A stretch of 64,000 nucleotides of DNA from Shewanella sairae (GTDB taxonomy: Bacteria; Pseudomonadota; Gammaproteobacteria; Enterobacterales; Shewanellaceae). Positions 25,525 through 34,625 of the stretch are shown here, piece after piece; position 1 is the stretch's first letter, and the number at the start of each line of letters is the position of its first letter. Location: NCBI RefSeq assembly GCF_023283535.1, contig NZ_JAKILT010000009.1, positions 1-64,000 on the forward strand, read 5' to 3'. The translations under genes and the position numbers were made by a program. A model generated the notes under the pieces. That model was not told the DNA's origin. It searched no databases and saw only the letters and a program-made list of their open reading frames with translations.

Positions 25525-26429
25525 TGTACAAATGCCTTAATGCTTTGGCTGACAATCTCAGGATAGTCATTACTGATCCCGTGAGCTCCATCAGGGATCA
25601 CCACAATAGGCGCCTTTAAATAATCCGCTAAGCCGACACCTGAATAGAGTGGAAATACTTTATCATTCTCCCCCCAAATCAACATACTACTCGGCAGTGT
25701 TTCAGGTAAAAGATCCGCTGCAATCCTATCCCTATCCGCGGGTAAACTATCTATAAGCAGGCGTTTTTCAGCCAAATGGCCTGCAAAATATTTGTCATAG
25801 ATATCCGCATCGATAAAGCCTGGATACCAAGGGAAACTGACAAACGTTGCATCCAATAAACGGCGCATCTGTTTAGGGGTTTCAGGCACAAAAATCTGCG
25901 TCGGCGTATCAACGCCAAAGCGTTGATTCATCAGTACTAACTCATTATCTGAAAATAACACCCCTGGGCTGGCAAGCAGCACGGCTTTATCGACCTTTGG
26001 CTCATTAATCATTAAGTCAAACGTCACAAAACCACCGTAAGAGATACCAACTACATTCACGCTATCGAGTTGTAATTGTTCAATAAGCTGCATTATCGTT
26101 TGCGTTTGGGTTGCTAAGCTTGGCGTGCCAGCACTAACTGACTCGCCAAACCAAGCTAGATCGGGAGCAATGACTTGGTAGTCTTGGCTTAATGCCAGCA
26201 TCACTTGCTGCCAGCTAGACACCGCAGAACCGCCAAAGCCATGGATCAGTAATAGCGGTTTTCCCTCGCCCCCTTGCCAATAACTTAGCTGACCGCCCTC
26301 GGCAAGCAACATGCTACTTTGCTCAAACCCAGCCTTCTGCAGTGCTGCAGTTTCCCGTGAGTCAACAATATCAACAGCTGAGCAGCCACCAAGCAATAAC
26401 GTCAACAGCAAGATAAAGACAGTGCGCAT
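25521..26429 (-). CDS. Alpha/beta-hydrolase lipoprotein
   Basis: About 302 residues from the ATG at 26429 (GGAG seven bases upstream); the longer start at 26468 puts 13 charged residues before the signal. The lipobox is LLLGGCSA. The hydrolase fold shows the oxyanion loop 'LIHGFGGSAVSSW', nucleophile elbow GISYGG, acid D in 'IWGENDKVFP', and catalytic His in 'DGAHGISNDYP'. An esterase or lipase acting in the periplasm is likely. It is part of the operon 27404-23032. Confidence 0.86.
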   Translation of the reverse strand: MRTVFILLLTLLLGGCSAVDIVDSRETAALQKAGFEQSSMLLAEGGQLSYWQGGEGKPLLLIHGFGGSAVSSWQQVMLALSQDYQVIAPDLAWFGESVSAGTPSLATQTQTIMQLIEQLQLDSVNVVGISYGGFVTFDLMINEPKVDKAVLLASPGVLFSDNELVLMNQRFGVDTPTQIFVPETPKQMRRLLDATFVSFPWYPGFIDADIYDKYFAGHLAEKRLLIDSLPADRDRIAADLLPETLPSSMLIWGENDKVFPLYSGVGLADYLKAPIVVIPDGAHGISNDYPEIVSQSIKAFVQ

Positions 26430-26507
26430 ACTCTTTCTCCAAACCCTTTTACAAATTAAAACCGCCAAAGCTCATGACTTGAGCTCTCGCTTAGCGATGG
26501 CTAAATT

Positions 26508-27404
26508 TTAAAAACGGTAACCTAATCCGACCATAAAACTGCTACGAGTACCCACACCAAACTCCATCAACACATCGATATCATTTGTTAGGCCAACTTG
26601 TGCGCCAATTAACCCATTCCATTTATCTTCTAGGTGCTGGTTAACTTCAAATTTTGCATCGCCAAGCGGGAAACCAATATCGCGCATATAACCACTAAAG
26701 GTTTGCTCCACGTTTTGATACATGGCCCCTACCCAAAGCTGTACATCACGATTGTTATATTCAGTGCGATAACCGACTCGTGGTGACACCACTATGCTGC
26801 TGATCTCACCGTCTAGAATATTTAGGCGAGTGTTGGTGTAGTTAACATCAAGCAAGGCAAACCAATTATCGATCCCGCCAACTAAGGTACCGCCCACGCC
26901 ATAGGTAGTGCCCTTGAAATCCAATACAAAATCAAATGGAGGAGTTGTTGCATTGCAAGTGTCTGGCTTGCACATCCAAGGTGGCAACAATGAAGACCAA
27001 TCTGCCTCAAGCTGCACATTTGCCACGCTGCTGCCTTTCGTGTGGCCAATCACGCCGTAAAGATTTAAAAAGGGCAAAACCCACATATCACCTCTAAGAC
27101 TTAACGTTTCAGATTCTTGCTTGGCTTTACTCCCCTTTATGCTAAGCATATCGTCAAGTCCACCTGGCAAACCAGAGAACCCTACAGAGTCAACGACTAG
27201 CGGCTGGTCCATAGTCATATAGTTCAGGGTAAATCCGTAAGGCTTAGGTAACTCATGACCTAAATCGATTGCCTCTTGAGCCCAGATTGGAAACGTTCTG
27301 TCATAACGTGCTTGCAGTGGCTCTCGCTCAATTGACTGAGAAAACGCCGGAGATACAAAAAACAGCACTGAAAGTGCTGCCAAAATAGTCTTAATATTAA
27401 GCAT
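26508..27404 (-). CDS. Outer-membrane beta-barrel protein, first gene of envelope operon
   Basis: 298 residues with a signal peptide (PAFS, about 22). The rest has beta strands of alternating polarity and a terminal 'SSFMVGLGYRF', typical of an outer-membrane barrel of about 12 strands. A Cys pair (WMCKPDTCN) may form a loop disulfide. I do not recognise a named family with certainty. It leads the operon with the hydrolase, DUF4056 and Omp85-like genes. Confidence 0.75.
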   Translation of the reverse strand: MLNIKTILAALSVLFFVSPAFSQSIEREPLQARYDRTFPIWAQEAIDLGHELPKPYGFTLNYMTMDQPLVVDSVGFSGLPGGLDDMLSIKGSKAKQESETLSLRGDMWVLPFLNLYGVIGHTKGSSVANVQLEADWSSLLPPWMCKPDTCNATTPPFDFVLDFKGTTYGVGGTLVGGIDNWFALLDVNYTNTRLNILDGEISSIVVSPRVGYRTEYNNRDVQLWVGAMYQNVEQTFSGYMRDIGFPLGDAKFEVNQHLEDKWNGLIGAQVGLTNDIDVLMEFGVGTRSSFMVGLGYRF

Positions 27405-27662
27405 GTATAGATTGAACCTTTACTAAAGATAAATATTGAATATTGCCCACTCAGATAGGGGCTTGTGCTGAACATCATGGCTGGAAACAAATTATTCAGC
27501 TTAATTATTGCTCATCAAGCTGAATTAAATCTGAAGTATTTTTCTGATGACGAATATTTTAGAGTATTAGCTCTAACCTTTGACAGATCATAACCTGTTA
27601 ATCAACGAAAAACTAATCTGAAAAAATGCCAATAAAATAGACTTATTTATTGACCATTTAAT

Positions 27663-29012
27663 CTATTGTTCATCGACTAAGTGAGAAAAGTCGCCCCCCG
27701 CCTTAGGATCAACCAAAGTAAAAGTTCTGCGGCTAATGTGCCGCTGCAATACAACATCAACCATGGTAGTTTGATCTGCTTGTAGCAATGCCTGCACCTG
27801 CTTTGCATCAGAGTGATATTCTGCTTCGCGGTAATAACACACGCCTTTATCTGGCCGAGGTATAACTCTAAAGCCTATTTTACCTTGTTGTACCTTAAAC
27901 AATTTATCGGCATCGAAATAGAAAGTCATCACATGGTTATTTGTTTGATTCTTTTGCTTGTCGACCAAAAAACCCTTTGCAAATTGGTCAGGCGTAAACT
28001 CATCTCCAGATAGCCAAATAATATCAAAATCTTTTACAGCTAAACCGGCATCATCAACCACCCTAATCACCAGCATGCAACCGCGAAACCTGCGTTTACC
28101 GAGTAGAGAGTTTTGCATCAGGGTTGCAAGCAGCTGATACTGACTTTCATTAGCAACGGCCAAGCATTGAATAATACGTTGCGCCACCTGCTTTTTACTG
28201 GCATTACGCTTGCTAACCGACCCCATGATGCCTTTGCTTGAACCGCTATGGCTCGTATTGCTTAACACTTCAAAAGCCGTCTTGTAATTGGGTTGAACAT
28301 GCTTCACTAAAGCGAGTTGGGCGATATTTACGGCATCAAACCCTGTAATGGTTTGTAGCGATTGCTCAAATAGCAAATAACTAAAGTTTAAGTTCGCTGC
28401 AGCCACTCGCACCACACCATCGGAGCCCGACTCCGCGGTATAGCTGTTGAGATAATCATAAAATTGCTTATCAATGCTCTCTCCAGTGAGCACAAAAGGC
28501 AGAGGCATGCCTGTCCCCCCAGCATACTCAAGCCACTGCCGATTTAGCTGATGTTGACCATCGCTCCCAAGCTCTAGCCAATCTAAAATACCTTGCCCAG
28601 GCTCTACCCCGGCAAAAAAGCTTTTAATACGACTAACTCGGGACTTTCCTAGTTGAGCTAGCGCCGAGCCATGGTTTGCAGGAGCAAGCATAATTAGATG
28701 TGTTAAAGGGCAAATGTTATTGCCAATTTCTGCAAAATACATCTGCAACCACTGCCTCATAACAGGTGCCCCTGTTGAGTGGGTAACAACCGCAAACGGT
28801 TTTTCCCCTAATAAATCTAACCTTGCTCGATTAAACGCGATTGCGAGATCTTCCAGCCTTACCTCATCATCAAAACTAATGTAGCGCCCAAGATGAATAT
28901 GGTTAACAGTAAATTGGTTTTCGGGCGTCATTAGCTTAATTAACGCTTGCGGAAGCTGACCATAAGTATCTGTATTAGTCACTCCCCATCCATGAATAAA
29001 GACTAATTCCAT
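27663..29012 (-). CDS. Alpha/beta-hydrolase, phospholipase/PGAP1-like
   Basis: 449 residues from the ATG at 29012, which has a strong ribosome site (GAGGTGA); the longer start at 29051 lacks one. No signal peptide. The hydrolase motifs are 'VFIHGWG' and nucleophile elbow THSTGAP in 'FAVVTHSTGAPVMRQW', then 'LAPANHGSALAQLG' as in triacylglycerol lipases, and a possible acid/His pair in 'SGSDGVVRVAAA' and 'NTSHSGSSKG'. The C-terminal 150 residues form an extra beta domain I do not recognise. It is probably cytoplasmic and monocistronic, acting on a lipid or ester. Confidence 0.75.
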   Translation of the reverse strand: MELVFIHGWGVTNTDTYGQLPQALIKLMTPENQFTVNHIHLGRYISFDDEVRLEDLAIAFNRARLDLLGEKPFAVVTHSTGAPVMRQWLQMYFAEIGNNICPLTHLIMLAPANHGSALAQLGKSRVSRIKSFFAGVEPGQGILDWLELGSDGQHQLNRQWLEYAGGTGMPLPFVLTGESIDKQFYDYLNSYTAESGSDGVVRVAAANLNFSYLLFEQSLQTITGFDAVNIAQLALVKHVQPNYKTAFEVLSNTSHSGSSKGIMGSVSKRNASKKQVAQRIIQCLAVANESQYQLLATLMQNSLLGKRRFRGCMLVIRVVDDAGLAVKDFDIIWLSGDEFTPDQFAKGFLVDKQKNQTNNHVMTFYFDADKLFKVQQGKIGFRVIPRPDKGVCYYREAEYHSDAKQVQALLQADQTTMVDVVLQRHISRRTFTLVDPKAGGDFSHLVDEQ

Positions 29013-29254
29013 TATCACCTCAACTGTAATTGGTTTGCCATTAAGCGACAAAAAGTATCAAAAAACCCTTGCTCGCAAAATATACACAGTATTATTTATT
29101 AAGCACTTACATCGCAAAACCAAATACCTATATAGCAAAATACTCAACATCAGTAATCGTTAATATCATTCAGTTATTATTCAGCAAGCCTGCCCTATGA
29201 TGTGTCCAACAAAACGCAACACCCGAATTAATTTATCCTACATTGGAGCACAAC

Positions 29255-29863
29255 ATGAAAACTAAATCACTTATCTTAGCCTCAGTAATGGCAACAGCAA
29301 TTTCAGCACCTACGATGGCAGCAGACTGGTTTGTTGGTGGCGGTGTTGGCGCCCAGCAAAACTCTTACAAAGGTTCTAGCCAAGCAAACGTAGACCCAGG
29401 CTTTAACGCTGAATACTTTAAAGAAACTGAAAATAATGTCATTTATGAAGCAAGAGCCGGTGTTTACCTAAACGATTCGAACCGTATCTACGGTACTTAC
29501 TCTTACAATTCAGATGACTTCAGTCGTCAACAAAGCTTCTTAATGTCTTACGACTACTTAGTCGGTCTAGGCGATAGCAACAAACTTAACTGGTTTATTG
29601 GTGCAACCGCTGGTGTTAACCACATCAGCCCTGATACGAGTGCTGTGAGCTCGGACAACCGCTTTGTATGGGGTGGTCAAACAGGTTTAATGTATAAAAT
29701 CAATGACCAGCTAAGCGCAGAAGTAGGCTACCGCTACCTGAAGCAAGATTACGATGTCAGCGTAACAAACCCAGTACCAACACCAATGAACATTGGTTCT
29801 ACTGAATCAGCATCTCTAAATGATAGCCAGCAGCTATACATGGCTGTCGATTACCGCTTCTAA
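29255..29863 (+). CDS. OmpA/OmpW-like small outer-membrane beta-barrel
   Basis: 203 residues from the ATG at 29255 (GGAG eight bases upstream). A signal peptide ends at MAA, and the mature protein begins 'DWFVGGGVGAQQNSYKG'. Eight predicted strands end with 'QQLYMAVDYRF', with the usual C-terminal Phe. It fits the OMP_b-brl family of 8-stranded barrels. Function unknown. A strong bidirectional terminator follows. Confidence 0.83.
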   Translation: MKTKSLILASVMATAISAPTMAADWFVGGGVGAQQNSYKGSSQANVDPGFNAEYFKETENNVIYEARAGVYLNDSNRIYGTYSYNSDDFSRQQSFLMSYDYLVGLGDSNKLNWFIGATAGVNHISPDTSAVSSDNRFVWGGQTGLMYKINDQLSAEVGYRYLKQDYDVSVTNPVPTPMNIGSTESASLNDSQQLYMAVDYRF

Positions 29864-29876
29864 GCCCAATTGAACT

Positions 29877-29915
29877 AAAAAGCCCGCCACTAACAGTGTT
29901 AGTGGCGGGCTTTTT
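29877..29915. terminator. Strong bidirectional terminator
   Basis: Perfect 19-bp arms around a single central base, starting AAAAAGCCCGCCAC and ending in GGGCTTTTT, between the convergent barrel and NhaC genes. Confidence 0.95.
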
Positions 29916-29939
29916 AGTTAAAACGTAACCAAGCAGTGA

Positions 29940-31439
29940 TTAATGTATTTTCTCTACTCTTTCTACGACGGATTCGACTTGCGCCCACTTCTGGTAGGCT
30001 ATCAACATCAATACTGCAGTTAACACCACAGCCCCCCACGCCCAGCTTGTTGCTACACCAACATTAAGCAATTGAAAACCGACTAACGCACTCATCGCAG
30101 CAATAATGGCAAACGGCAATTGAGTAATCACATGATCATGGGGCGCACAGCCAGAACTAGTCGCACTAATCACGCTAGTATCTGAAATAGGTGAACAATG
30201 GTCACCAAATACTGAACCCGCCATTACCGCACTTAAACAAGGCAATAACAGCGATGGTTCCACCGCGATAGCGACTTCTGCACCAATAGGGATCATGATG
30301 GCAAATGTGCCCCAGCTAGACCCAGTAGTAAACGCCATGATCGCACAAAATAAAAAGGTGCCAGCAACCAACACCTGTTGCGATAGGAATGCTTGAGCCC
30401 AGCCCGCAAGTAGCTTAGCCACACCAAGATCGGCAATAACAGCCCCTATCATCCAGGTAAATAACAAAATAAAAATCGCAAAACTAATGGTCCGCACACC
30501 TGATATAAGATCGCCCAAAAGCGCCTTTAAACTACGACCAGCCTGTTTCAGCATAAGCACTGCCAGCAGCGTGGCCAATAGGCAAGCATTGCGCATCGCA
30601 GTGCCAATATCGGCTGCCGTAATCCACTCGGTTAAACTATTACCTTGGGCATTGCTCGCACCTGAATACAAGGTTAAGCCAACAGATGCCAGTAATAACG
30701 TCACCATAGGCGACCCTAGCAACCAAGGGCTACCAACATCGACTTCATCGGCTGCAACAGGCTGTGTATCCGTAGCTGTATTAAACCCAATACCAAACCA
30801 GGCAATCAACAAAGACAACAAGATGACCGTAATCGCATAAAAGTTCATTTTAGCGATTTCAATAAATGACTCGAGCGGAGTTAATGGCAATAGCGTGATC
30901 CCAGCTAGAATCGCCATCACATATGGTCCCCAACTCGAAAAGGGCAACAAAGCACATAAAGGGGAAGCGTTTGAATCCACCAGATAAGCAATTTGCTCAC
31001 GCGACATATTGTAGCGCTGACTTAAAGGCTGACAGACATGACCTACTGCTAAGCAGCTAAAAATGCCATCAATAAATACCACCCAACCTAGAAGCACGAC
31101 ACCTATTCTTGCCTGACGACCACTTTTAATACGGTGATATAACCAATCTGCAAATTGTTTTACTGCGCCGCCACGCGCAAGCAGTTGGGTCATCATTCCC
31201 AATAGCAACATTGCTGCTAACACGTTCAAGTGCCATGCTTGCCATTGCCCATCACGATAAAACTGCGACCAAGTTTTGTCTGCCATATACACGGCGGTAT
31301 CAGGCAAACTGAACCCGGTCAGGATAAGGGAACCTGAAACAATACCTACGCCTAAAGCAACTAAAGTTTTACGGATTATCAGCGCTAAACTCAGTGTTAA
31401 CAGCAGGGGAATCAAGATCAGCAAGCAGTCGTTCATCAC
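29940..31439 (-). CDS. NhaC-family Na+/H+ antiporter
   Basis: 499 residues with about 12 membrane segments. The 'TGSSWGTFAIMIPIGAEVA' and 'GSVFGDHCSPISDTSVISAT' blocks are diagnostic of the NhaC family. It exchanges cytoplasmic Na+ for H+ or transports amino acids with Na+; some members of this family are amino acid carriers, so substrate is uncertain. Monocistronic, with a hairpin GCGCAAAA/TTTTGCGC upstream at 31489-31511. Confidence 0.88.
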   Translation of the reverse strand: MMNDCLLILIPLLLTLSLALIIRKTLVALGVGIVSGSLILTGFSLPDTAVYMADKTWSQFYRDGQWQAWHLNVLAAMLLLGMMTQLLARGGAVKQFADWLYHRIKSGRQARIGVVLLGWVVFIDGIFSCLAVGHVCQPLSQRYNMSREQIAYLVDSNASPLCALLPFSSWGPYVMAILAGITLLPLTPLESFIEIAKMNFYAITVILLSLLIAWFGIGFNTATDTQPVAADEVDVGSPWLLGSPMVTLLLASVGLTLYSGASNAQGNSLTEWITAADIGTAMRNACLLATLLAVLMLKQAGRSLKALLGDLISGVRTISFAIFILLFTWMIGAVIADLGVAKLLAGWAQAFLSQQVLVAGTFLFCAIMAFTTGSSWGTFAIMIPIGAEVAIAVEPSLLLPCLSAVMAGSVFGDHCSPISDTSVISATSSGCAPHDHVITQLPFAIIAAMSALVGFQLLNVGVATSWAWGAVVLTAVLMLIAYQKWAQVESVVERVEKIH

Positions 31440-31488
31440 TCAGATCCAACAAGAAATAAATAGAAGAATACTAACGACTTAGTAATAA

Positions 31489-31511
31489 GCGCAAAAAAAA
31501 ACCTTTTGCGC
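31489..31511. repeat. Hairpin in the nhaC-zapB divergent region
   Basis: Arms GCGCAAAA/TTTTGCGC with a 7-base loop, between divergent genes. It may be part of the NhaC mRNA leader; no known motif recognised. Confidence 0.4.
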
Positions 31512-31616
31512 TCACTTTGTCGCCTCTTTTTTGTTCATTTAGCATAATTAACTATTCAGCAATAGCACGTCACTGCTAGAATCGGAGCTATCATCTCGCT
31601 ATTAAAGGGACTCCCC

Positions 31617-31820
31617 ATGAGCCTAGAACTATTATCGAAATTGGAAACAAAAATCCAAGCTGCGCTAGAAACAATCGAGCTACTAAAAATGGAGCTTGAA
31701 GAAGAGAAGCAGGCAAGCAGCAGCTTGTCAGAGCAGAACCAACAGCTAAAGCAAGAACTTGCCTCTTGGAATGAGAAAGTTACTGGTCTAGTGGGTCTAC
31801 TCAACGACGAAGTAAACTAA
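31617..31820 (+). CDS. zapB: Cell division protein ZapB
   Basis: A 67-residue, almost entirely coiled-coil protein starting '[20 protein letters not shown]', matching ZapB, which links the Z-ring to the MatP-chromosome complex. AAGGGA precedes the ATG. It is a single gene, convergent with ytfK. Length and sequence fit closely. Confidence 0.92.
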   Translation: MSLELLSKLETKIQAALETIELLKMELEEEKQASSSLSEQNQQLKQELASWNEKVTGLVGLLNDEVN

Positions 31821-31835
31821 TAAATTTCAAAAACG

Positions 31836-32048
31836 TTATGCCATTTGCATCTCGTTATTCTGAGACTCAATTAACTCATTGAGCTCTAAAATAGCCTGCT
31901 TAACTTTAGGCAGGCTTTTTCTTGGCAGTAAAAACCTTCCCTTATCGAATTCGAGTCGACCTAGATCCTTTACCCAGATCACCCCAGTTAGAAATATGCG
32001 CGCGTGTTTTACAATTAGCTTTGGTGCATAGACAGGAAAAACTCTCAC
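31836..32048 (-). CDS. ytfK: DUF1107 protein YtfK
   Basis: 70 residues from a GTG at 32048 that follows GGGAGG; the ATG at 32063 lies upstream of that ribosome site and would not use it. The core 'WVKDLGRLEFDKGRFLLPRK' aligns with E. coli YtfK ('YIKDVGxFEFDKGKILIPK'). YtfK binds SpoT and tilts it toward (p)ppGpp synthesis during phosphate or fatty acid starvation in E. coli. Single gene. Confidence 0.85.
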   Translation of the reverse strand: MRVFPVYAPKLIVKHARIFLTGVIWVKDLGRLEFDKGRFLLPRKSLPKVKQAILELNELIESQNNEMQMA

Positions 32049-32384
32049 AAGACCTCCCGACAACTTTGATTGTTGTTATTAATTTTTAGTTGGACACGCT
32101 TTTTACCATGAGAGTTTCATTTATTTGAGCATTTAATTGTAAATTTTTGAATCAGAATGTTATCGAAAATAAATTACGCTTGCCAATCAAATGCATAACT
32201 CTAGTTTACAATTTGCAGTGATTATTTATTGACACTCTAGTGTTTTCTGACAACGAGTAATTTTAACAAATTGGTGCAACAACCTAGTTAAACCACCGCC
32301 ATCATCCTTTGAGTATAAAATGCTCACCTGCGACGAAAGTTTCACTGCAATACTTATCTCTTCAGCTTTCCACATATTACAGGC
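32049..32384. other. Intergenic, ytfK promoter region
   Basis: AT-rich, no ORF. A short palindrome ACACT-CT-AGTGT lies near 32231. It should hold the ytfK promoter. Nothing else recognised. Confidence 0.4.
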
Positions 32385-32410
32385 ACAAAAAAGGAGCCCT
32401 TAGGCTCCCT
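32385..32410 (-). terminator. dsbA terminator
   Basis: The minus strand has GGAGCC-TAAG-GGCTCC followed by T6, 30 bp after the dsbA stop. Confidence 0.88.
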
Positions 32411-32442
32411 CTTCGATTCAATCAATTATTACTTTGTGTTGC

Positions 32443-33054
32443 TTACTTCTGCGTCGCTAAGTAATAAGCGATATCTAGCAGCTCTTGATATGACTTAATC
32501 GCACCGGTTTCAACGCGGTACTTACCATTTACAACAAGCGCTGGAACACCTGCAATCTTTGCGTTTTCAGTGTCACGCTTCATCTTTGACATCTGTGCAT
32601 TCACCATAAAAGACTTCGCAGCAGCATCGAACGCTTTAGGGTCAACACCATTTACAACGAATAATGCCTTAATGTCATCAAGATTAGTGAAGCGTTGCTT
32701 CTTATCCTGAATAGCTGAAAACAGCGCGTGCTCCATTTTCTCTTCAATTTTTAGCTGATGCGCAATAGCAAATGCACGTGACATTTCTACGCCCATTTCA
32801 CGGCCAATAAATTCAACATGATTCTGCTTAAAAGTGACGCCTTCTGGAATTGTTGCCTTGATCTTTGGCACTTGCTCTTTAGCGAACGTATAACAATGTG
32901 GGCAATAGAATGAGAAGAACTCAGCAATTTCTGGCTTAGCAGTGCCTGGGCCTTCATTAATAACCGTATAGTGCACACCTTCTTCATACTGAGCAGCCAT
33001 TGCTGCCATCGGTGCCATCAATAGTGCAAATGCAACCAATAACGCTTTTTTCAT
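32443..33054 (-). CDS. dsbA: Periplasmic thiol:disulfide oxidase DsbA
   Basis: 203 residues with a signal peptide (AMAA, about 21), a thioredoxin fold with active site CPHC at 51-54 in FFSFYCPHCY, and the cis-Pro in AGVPALVVNG. It introduces disulfides into exported proteins and is reoxidised by DsbB. In this window it would serve the cytochromes' maturation environment and Cys-containing porins. It lies downstream of srkA, 130 bp away, possibly co-transcribed as in E. coli (yihE-dsbA). Confidence 0.96.
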   Translation of the reverse strand: MKKALLVAFALLMAPMAAMAAQYEEGVHYTVINEGPGTAKPEIAEFFSFYCPHCYTFAKEQVPKIKATIPEGVTFKQNHVEFIGREMGVEMSRAFAIAHQLKIEEKMEHALFSAIQDKKQRFTNLDDIKALFVVNGVDPKAFDAAAKSFMVNAQMSKMKRDTENAKIAGVPALVVNGKYRVETGAIKSYQELLDIAYYLATQK

Positions 33055-33184
33055 TTAACTTCCCCTCGATGCGAATTTTGCATCTCGCTAATAATTTGGA
33101 CATAACATAATGTGCTTTGGAGTTGACCTCAAGCGCAAAAGTTCATTTTTCTGTTACAAAATAAATGGCTGACGGTGTTTAAAA

Positions 33185-34210
33185 TCAATATTGTGGCGTC
33201 AAACTCAACGGCGTTTCATCTAATGCAGCCAACTGCTCTTTAAAGGCCAATATTTGCTGCTCCCAGTACTTATCTTCTGCAAACCAAGGGAAGTTCATTG
33301 GAAAAGCCGGGTCGCCCCAGCGGCGGCTTAACCAAGCATTATAATGCAGCATTCGCATGGCTCGGAGCGGCTCAACCAGTTTAAGCTCACGACTATCAAA
33401 CTCGCAGAACTCTTCATAGCCTTCAAGTAACACTTCCAGCTGCAAGAGTTGTTGCGGTCTATCACCAGCTAGCATCATCCAAATATCTTGTACCGCGGGT
33501 CCCATTTTAGCGTCATCTAAGTCAACAAAGCCCGGACCGTCTGGCGTCCATAAAATATTACTTGGATGTAAATCACCGTGCAGGCGGATTGATTGATACT
33601 GATCCGGTAACCAAAGCGCTGTCGCTTTTTCTAAGATTTGCTCCACCACAGTAAAATAAGGTAATTCAAGGCTAGCAGGAATGTGCCCAGAGCCCTTAAG
33701 CCATGTTAACGACTCCTCGCCGAGTAACTTTGGTGACATCACATCACGATAAACAAACTCAGCTTGCTTTGAGTATTGGTGGATACGACCAATAAAACGC
33801 CCCACTTGCTCTAGTTGATCAAGGTTGTCGACTTCAAAGGCTCTGCCACCAATTGAAGGAAACAGCGCAAATCGAAAGCCTTGAAACTCATGCAATGACT
33901 TACCATCGATAATCACAGGAGTCGCAATCGGCACCTCCTGCTCAGCCAGCGCCGCAGAGAAGTCATGTTCCTCTTGAATTTGAGCATCACTCCAACGTTC
34001 TGGGCGGTAAAACTTCACCACATAACGTTGTCCTCTGTCGCAACGGAACTGATACACACGGTTCTCGTAACTGTTTAACGCCAGCAAACCGGTTTCAGGG
34101 TAAATCCCCAATGTTTCAATCGCCGTCAAGATTAAATCGGGGGTTAAAGCCTGATAATGAAACGCTGAACTCGACTGCTCTTGTGGTACTTGGGGAGGGG
34201 TTATATTCAT
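33185..34210 (-). CDS. srkA: Stress response kinase SrkA (YihE)
   Basis: 341 residues with an aminoglycoside-phosphotransferase-like fold. Nucleotide-binding 'NSYENRVYQF' and 'YVVKFYRPERW' lead to the catalytic 'RLHGDLHPSNILW' and metal-binding 'FVDLDDAKMGP'. It is a Ser/Thr kinase that protects E. coli from MazF-mediated death. Location just before dsbA is conserved with E. coli. Upstream lies the DUF3630 gene, 70 bp away. Confidence 0.93.
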   Translation of the reverse strand: MNITPPQVPQEQSSSAFHYQALTPDLILTAIETLGIYPETGLLALNSYENRVYQFRCDRGQRYVVKFYRPERWSDAQIQEEHDFSAALAEQEVPIATPVIIDGKSLHEFQGFRFALFPSIGGRAFEVDNLDQLEQVGRFIGRIHQYSKQAEFVYRDVMSPKLLGEESLTWLKGSGHIPASLELPYFTVVEQILEKATALWLPDQYQSIRLHGDLHPSNILWTPDGPGFVDLDDAKMGPAVQDIWMMLAGDRPQQLLQLEVLLEGYEEFCEFDSRELKLVEPLRAMRMLHYNAWLSRRWGDPAFPMNFPWFAEDKYWEQQILAFKEQLAALDETPLSLTPQY

Positions 34211-34279
34211 ATCGTTTTACTCAGTTACCCATGGCCTAGCAAAAGCGAGGTCATTAAAAATACGAAAGTAGCGCTAGGG

Positions 34280-34576
34280 CTAAATCTGGTAAGGCTTCAT
34301 TAATTCAGCCAAATAAACCAGCACATCAAACTCATCTTCTCTGTCGGTCGATAACCAACAGATGTCACCATAAAACTCATAATTCAATTGCAGATGTGTT
34401 CCCTCAAACTCGAGCAACCACTGGTGACGATCTGCGCCCCATTGCCTTTCAACGACTCGGCAATCAATCGCTTTAGCAAAAGGTTCTGCGAACAACTCAA
34501 ACTGCTCAAAATCAATATCAGCCTGCACCGCTAACGTTAAGGTCTCGCGATCTAATTTAATTGAGATTAATTGCAT
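34280..34576 (-). CDS. DUF3630 small protein
   Basis: 98 residues, acidic and soluble, with no signal peptide: 'DIDFEQFELFAEPFAKAI', 'LQLNYEFYGDICWLS'. It matches the DUF3630 proteins found beside srkA in Shewanella and Vibrio. Function unknown. The gene is between selO and srkA, all in the same direction, probably one operon. Confidence 0.78.
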   Translation of the reverse strand: MQLISIKLDRETLTLAVQADIDFEQFELFAEPFAKAIDCRVVERQWGADRHQWLLEFEGTHLQLNYEFYGDICWLSTDREDEFDVLVYLAELMKPYQI

Positions 34577-34625
34577 TAGTTTACTCTTATTATTGTATTT
34601 GTATCGACAAACATTACCTTGCGAT

